This document shows, in pieces, positions 60,270 through 64,000 of a stretch of DNA of 64,000 nt (positions are counted from its first letter, which is position 1; every line of letters starts with the position of its first letter). The stretch covers positions 2,914,001 through 2,978,000 of the forward strand of contig NZ_CP035382.1 of NCBI RefSeq assembly GCF_006874705.1, in the 5' to 3' direction. Origin of the DNA: Leclercia adecarboxylata. GTDB lineage: Bacteria > Pseudomonadota > Gammaproteobacteria > Enterobacterales > Enterobacteriaceae. The position numbers and the translations under genes are program-made. The notes beneath the pieces were generated by a model. That model worked only from the letters and a program-made list of their open reading frames with translations, was not told where the DNA came from and searched no databases.

Positions 60270-62345
60270 TTAAAAATCGCCTGAGATGCCCGCTCCGGCC
60301 ATCCAGCCGTTATCGAAGGAGCTGGATGCCTGCATGTTGACGGCAACATGCGGGGTCACGCTTTTCTGCAGACCGGCAGCCAGGGCTGCACCATCGCCAT
60401 TCGCCGTACCCGTCGACAGTGCCCATGAATTATCGGAGTGATAATGCAGGCTGGACATCGCCGCGGCGTTATTCAGACCCCGTTTAAGATCTTCACGGGT
60501 GTCATCAATCTCTTTCGCGTTACGCTCAATCGACTGGCTGTTGCGGGAGATGCGTTGACTGTTGCTGTCGATACGCTGGCTGTTACCTGAGATACGCTGG
60601 CTGTTGTTATCGATACGCAGGCTGTTGCCCGAGATGCGCTGGCTGTTGTTGTCGATATTTTGGCCGTTGGTCTCGATACGCTGGCTATTGCTCGCGATGC
60701 GTTGATCGTTAGTCTCTATCTGGCTGCGGTTAGTTTGATCGACATAGTAGCTGTTCACCTCGCTAACGATCCTGACGGTGTAGCTGTTGTCCGCAGTTTG
60801 ACTGGTGCTGGCGGTCTTCTTTGCAGGTGCTGACGGCTGGGCATCGGCACCTGCGCTGGTCACGGTCAGTGGAGTTGTCTGACTATCCACCAGGGTCACA
60901 CTTCCGGTATCTGCTTTTTGCGCGTTGATGACGGTATTGTCCGGCATCCCCTTAACCAGCGTGGTTGGCATAGTTTGCTGGTTAACGACCTGCACCGTTG
61001 TGGTCGGCAGCGGTTGAGGTGAAGGAATATCGCCAGCCGCTGGCTGCAGGCTCAGGATAGGCTGAATGGTTTTGATTTCATATGCCGGGGCTAGTGGCGT
61101 AGTTGGCGTAGGCGGCGCGACGATCGGCTGCGGAGTGTTGTTGGCCAGCGTTTGCGGTTTAACCGGCACGTTGTAGGTCGGCGTTGGCGGCGCAACGATT
61201 GGCTGCGAGGCGTTGGTGGTCAACAGCGTCTGCGGTTTAACCGGCACATTATAGGTTGGTGTCGGCGGAGCCACAATTGGCTGTTGGGTGTTGTTTGTCG
61301 TCAGCGTCTGCGGTTTTGGCGGCACGTTATAGGTTGGCGTCGGCGGGGCCACGATTGGCTGCGCGGTGCTGGTGGTCAGCGTCTGCGGTTTTGGCGGCAC
61401 GTTGTAGGTTGGCGTCGGCGGGGCCACGATTGGCTGCGAGGCGTTGGTTGTCAACAGCGTCTGCGGTTTTGGTGGCACATTATAGGTTGGCGTCGGCGGG
61501 GCCACGATCGGCTGCGGAGTACTGGTGGTCGTCAGCGTCTGCGGTTTAACCGGTACGTTGTAGGTCGGCGTCGGCGGCGCAATGATTGGCTGCGGAGTGT
61601 TGTTGGCCAGCGTCTGCGGTTTAACCGGCACATTATAGGTCGGCGTCGGCGGGGCCACGATCGGCTGCGAGGCGTTGTTGGCCAGAGTTTGCGGTTTAAC
61701 CGGCACGTTATAGGTTGGCGTCGGCGGGGCCACGATCGGCTGCGTAGTGCTGTTGGTTGTCAGCGTCTGCGGTTTAACCGGCACGTTATAGGTTGGCGTC
61801 GGCGGGGCCACAATTGGCTGCGGAGTGTTGTTGGTCGTCAGCGTCTGCGGTTTAACCGGCACGTTATAGGCCAGCTTCGGTGGCGCAACGATCGGCTGTG
61901 GAACGTTATATATCACTGGCTTTGGTGGGACGGCCTGCACCGGCAGCGGTGGGGCTTTGAGGGGTTGTGGCATTGGCGCGACAGGAATGGCTGTCGGCGC
62001 AATCGAACCATCTTTGAATGCGTTGCGTGCGGCCTGCAGCTGCGTCTGAGCAAATTTAACCTCATTGCGGCGTTGGCTGATTAAATTTAAAGCATCAAGA
62101 TGCGTCCGGGCGGCAGCTGCGGCTTCAGGCGATCCCGCCTGGTACTGATGGATCACATTCATCATATCGACATTGGTCACGCGTTCGGCCCTGAGCGCGG
62201 CGGCGTAATTTTTTTGTGCAAAGTGGTCAAATTCCAGCGCGCCTTTCAGGTTCGCTGCTGCTTGATCCGAACTTATCGCATACGCAGCCGGGGCAGTAAC
62301 GCACAGCGACACTGCCGATGCGATCAGTTTCAACGTGGTTTTCAT
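60270..62345 (-). CDS. YadA-type trimeric autotransporter with proline-rich repeats
   Basis: The start MKTTLKLIAS gives 691 residues. The signal peptide ends near AAYA-ISS; residues 25-115 are helical and Ala-rich; 149-419 hold ten 25-27-residue proline-rich repeats (core QPIVAPPTPTYNVPVKPQTL) plus a partial one. Residues 541-620 are heptads of the NSQRI type forming a coiled-coil stalk, and the last 70 residues (NAAAMSSLHYHSDNSWALST to GAGISGDF) are a YadA membrane anchor. A classical adhesive head is lacking. It probably forms a surface trimer; binding partner unknown. Not present here in E. coli K-12. Confidence 0.85.
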   Translation of the reverse strand: MKTTLKLIASAVSLCVTAPAAYAISSDQAAANLKGALEFDHFAQKNYAAALRAERVTNVDMMNVIHQYQAGSPEAAAAARTHLDALNLISQRRNEVKFAQTQLQAARNAFKDGSIAPTAIPVAPMPQPLKAPPLPVQAVPPKPVIYNVPQPIVAPPKLAYNVPVKPQTLTTNNTPQPIVAPPTPTYNVPVKPQTLTTNSTTQPIVAPPTPTYNVPVKPQTLANNASQPIVAPPTPTYNVPVKPQTLANNTPQPIIAPPTPTYNVPVKPQTLTTTSTPQPIVAPPTPTYNVPPKPQTLLTTNASQPIVAPPTPTYNVPPKPQTLTTSTAQPIVAPPTPTYNVPPKPQTLTTNNTQQPIVAPPTPTYNVPVKPQTLLTTNASQPIVAPPTPTYNVPVKPQTLANNTPQPIVAPPTPTTPLAPAYEIKTIQPILSLQPAAGDIPSPQPLPTTTVQVVNQQTMPTTLVKGMPDNTVINAQKADTGSVTLVDSQTTPLTVTSAGADAQPSAPAKKTASTSQTADNSYTVRIVSEVNSYYVDQTNRSQIETNDQRIASNSQRIETNGQNIDNNSQRISGNSLRIDNNSQRISGNSQRIDSNSQRISRNSQSIERNAKEIDDTREDLKRGLNNAAAMSSLHYHSDNSWALSTGTANGDGAALAAGLQKSVTPHVAVNMQASSSFDNGWMAGAGISGDF
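60486..60725 (-). repeat. 21-bp (heptad) stalk repeats in the autotransporter
   Basis: About eleven successive seven-residue units of the form x-R-I-x-x-N-S are encoded, alternating ISGNSQR and IDNNSQR types. Every unit has Ile at the same position, as in right-handed or heptad trimeric coiled coils of autotransporter stalks. Confidence 0.85.
61104..61901 (-). repeat. Proline-rich tandem repeats in the autotransporter
   Basis: Ten complete units of 75-81 bases and one partial unit encode QPIVAPPTPTYNVPxKPQTL with a variable Thr/Asn/Ala linker of 4-7 residues. Unit variants (VPVK or VPPK; LTTN, LANN or LLTTN) are shuffled along the array, indicating unequal exchange. Confidence 0.92.
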
Positions 62346-62903
62346 CTCTACATATCCTGAGGTCAATCGTTTGATCAAAATGTAAATTGCAGAGTGGCAG
62401 AGAGTATGAGGGCTCTGGCTCTGAAGTATTTGCAGATGTCTTTATTGTCTTTTTGTTGTCTTGTGTATAACTAAAGCCATTTTTAATGGTCATTTTTTCT
62501 GGATTCTAACCATTAAATAGTTATTGGCAAGTCAATTAACGATCAATTTTTATTGTCTGCAGTTAGTCTAATTTCAAACGAAAGAAGGGTATGCTTCGCT
62601 TAGAGAAAAATGTTACATAAAGTGTGTGATTAGTCTTTTTGGTAGAATATTGTGATCAAATTTACGTTTGGTAACGCTTTTTGGCCGTTGCCAGACGGGT
62701 TTTTTATTGATTCGTTAAGATGTTGTTATTTTCTTGCGTGCGTGTAAGTAGTCTTTATATAGACTTATTTAAGTCTTTATTGGTTTTAAAGTGAGGGTCG
62801 ACTGATAAGGTAATAAAAACAGTCAATCTGTCCATAGACTGAAAATATTTAGTCGTCAGCTATCAGGCGGAAATGATACGGAGAGGTTAAATCAGATGAG
62901 CAG
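62346..62903. other. AT-rich gap upstream of the autotransporter gene
   Basis: This stretch of nearly 560 bases is markedly AT-rich, with runs such as TTTTTATTG and ATTTAAGTC and no convincing gene; minus-strand frames are short. It must contain the autotransporter promoter. The composition is what H-NS silences, which is notable because hha lies in the same window; H-NS control is inferred. Confidence 0.6.
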
Positions 62904-62929
62904 GCCCGGTAAGCGAAGCATTACCGGGC
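62904..62929. repeat. REP-like palindrome after cnoX
   Basis: GCCCGGTAA and TTACCGGGC form a perfect 9-bp stem with loop GCGAAGCA. It lies 13 bases beyond the cnoX stop; there is no T run. Confidence 0.7.
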
Positions 62930-62941
62930 ACAGGCAGGGGA

Positions 62942-63796
62942 TCAGTACAGCAGGGCGTAAAGCTTACGGCGATAGGCCGAGGCCAGGGAGTCGCCTGTCC
63001 CGAGCGCGGCCAGAATTTCCTGGAACGTTTTACGCGCCTGACCATCAGCGGCAGCCAGATCGGTTTTCAGATGGCTGAACAGCAGTTCCAGCGCCTCTTC
63101 ATTACGACCAACCTGATGCAGCTGCAGTGCCAGCTGGCTGGCCAGCGCGGCATCGGCAGGGTTGGCGGCGACATGCTGCTGTAGCTGCTGAATTTCCGGA
63201 GTATCCGCGGCCTGCTTCAGCAGTTCAATCTGCGCCACCAGCCCCTGATAACGGGTATCCTGATCCTGCAGAGGGATGGTTTTCAGCACCACCTCGGCAT
63301 CTTCGGAACGTTTTAAGATAATCAGCGTTTCGGCTAGCAATAAGCCAATTTCGCTGTTCTGACCGGAGAGCTGCCAGGCCTCTTTCAGCAGCGGCAGGGC
63401 TTCATCATGTTTGCCTTCGGCCATCAGGGCCGCCGCCTGCTGCGCTTTTAGCTCTTCTTCGCGCGGCAGCACTTTATCCAGCAGGGCGCGGACTGCCTCT
63501 TCCGGCTGCGGCCCCTGGAAGCCATCAACCGGCTGACCGTTCTGGAACAGATAAACCGTTGGGATGGCGCGCAGGCCAAACTGCGAGGCGATCATCTGCT
63601 CGGCGTCGCAGTCCAGTTTTGCCAGAATGAACTGACCGTTGTACTGGGCCGCAAGCTTCTCGAGCACCGGCGTCAGCTCAAGACAGTGCTGACTCCGTTC
63701 AGACCAAAAGTAGAACAGCACCGGTTTGGTCATCGACTGTTCAAGGGTCTGGTGCAGGTTTGCTTCGGTAATGTTGACAATATTCTGTACGGACAT
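62942..63796 (-). CDS. cnoX: CnoX (YbbN), chaperedoxin
   Basis: The protein has 284 residues: an N-terminal thioredoxin fold (1-110) with the altered active site SQHC in [11 protein letters not shown], then TPR-like helices (115-284). CnoX holds clients under hypochlorous stress, passes them to GroEL and DnaK, and protects cysteines. Sequence and length match E. coli YbbN. It precedes ybbO as in E. coli. Confidence 0.96.
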   Translation of the reverse strand: MSVQNIVNITEANLHQTLEQSMTKPVLFYFWSERSQHCLELTPVLEKLAAQYNGQFILAKLDCDAEQMIASQFGLRAIPTVYLFQNGQPVDGFQGPQPEEAVRALLDKVLPREEELKAQQAAALMAEGKHDEALPLLKEAWQLSGQNSEIGLLLAETLIILKRSEDAEVVLKTIPLQDQDTRYQGLVAQIELLKQAADTPEIQQLQQHVAANPADAALASQLALQLHQVGRNEEALELLFSHLKTDLAAADGQARKTFQEILAALGTGDSLASAYRRKLYALLY

Positions 63797-63853
63797 GCGG
63801 CATTCTCTGTTATGAGTTTTTATTTACATGGGGGCGTGGCGCGTGGCTTCAAC

Positions 63854-64000
63854 TCAGCCCTGTAAAATTTTGTCCATCATCCGGCCAGGCAGCAGGCGCT
63901 TCAGCAGGCCAACGGCATGGGTCACCAGCGTGACCGGATAACGCATTTTCGGGTTTTTGCTCTCAAAAGCATGGCGCACTTTGGCGACCACCGCCTCCGG
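63854..64000 (-). CDS. ybbO: YbbO, short-chain dehydrogenase, 3' end only
   Basis: Only the last 48 residues are in the window (PEAVVAKVRHAFESKNPKMR to MMDKILQG), matching the C-terminus of E. coli YbbO, an NADP-dependent aldehyde reductase of the SDR family. The catalytic domain lies beyond the right edge. It is 57 bases upstream of cnoX on the same strand. Confidence 0.85.
   Translation of the reverse strand, partial: PEAVVAKVRHAFESKNPKMRYPVTLVTHAVGLLKRLLPGRMMDKILQG

Noticed and set aside
61104..61901. Regular repeats of about 75-81 bases resembling a CRISPR-like array
   Set aside because: They are in frame, code for a proline-rich protein repeat in an autotransporter, have no unique spacers, and no cas genes are near.
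61152..62084. Long plus-strand open frame antisense to the autotransporter
   Set aside because: Its Arg/Trp/His-rich repeated protein is a by-product of the repeated coding sequence on the other strand.

Overview
The window is chromosomal DNA from a member of the Enterobacteriaceae of the Enterobacter/Lelliottia/Leclercia type. Almost every backbone gene has a close E. coli counterpart, and the backbone follows the E. coli order from mdlB to ybbO. The species cannot be fixed from sequence alone. The backbone reads: mdlB (3' end), glnK-amtB, tesB, ybaY, atl, ffs, [insert 1], ybaA, pdeB, rpmJ2, ylaC, hha-tomB, acrAB/acrR, mscK, rsmS-priC, ybaN, apt, dnaX-ybaB-recR, htpG, adk, hemH, gsk, ybaL, fsr, ushA, [insert 2], ybaK, chiX, ybaP, copA/cueR, [insert 3], ybbJ-qmcA, [insert 4], cnoX, ybbO (3' end). 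Compared with E. coli K-12 the window lacks maa, aes, ybaQ, ybaS-ybaT and ybbL-ybbM at the expected places.

Insert 1 (about 4.6-12.0 kb, between ffs and ybaA) holds three units. The first is an unrecognised two-gene unit, a ribbon-helix-helix-like protein overlapping a 72-residue protein, preceded by an array of 11-bp repeats that looks like a PhoB binding site. The second is a divergent yczR (MocR-type regulator)/yczE pair. The third is a lacI-lacZ pair with no lacY or lacA beside it; its promoter keeps the spacing of the E. coli lac promoter, and lacI is flanked by two copies of the same operator core. Insert 2 (about 40.0-50.1 kb, between ushA and ybaK) is ygjH-ebgR-ebgA-ebgC-ygjI-ygjJ-ygjK, the same order as the ebg locus that lies elsewhere in E. 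coli. The window therefore carries two beta-galactosidases, each with its own LacI-type repressor.

Insert 3 (54.7-57.5 kb) adds two exported proteins, a 715-residue repeat-rich protein and a DUF3142 protein, to the end of the qmcA-ybbJ (SPFH/NfeD) operon; the last gene shares its stop tetranucleotide with the convergent cueR. Insert 4 (59.1-62.9 kb) holds an unrecognised 284-residue cytoplasmic protein and a YadA-type trimeric autotransporter. The autotransporter has a proline-rich 25-27-residue repeat and a seven-residue stalk repeat, and lies next to an AT-rich gap.

Recognisable regulation includes an NtrC site and sigma-54 promoter for glnK-amtB, a Zur-like palindrome for rpmJ2, the AcrR palindrome, a sigma-32 promoter for htpG, the CueR/copA promoter, LacI and EbgR operators, and programmed -1 frameshift sites in dnaX and copA. 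RNA genes are ffs (4.5S RNA) and chiX (chitoporin sRNA). No tRNA, rRNA, insertion sequence, prophage or CRISPR array was seen.
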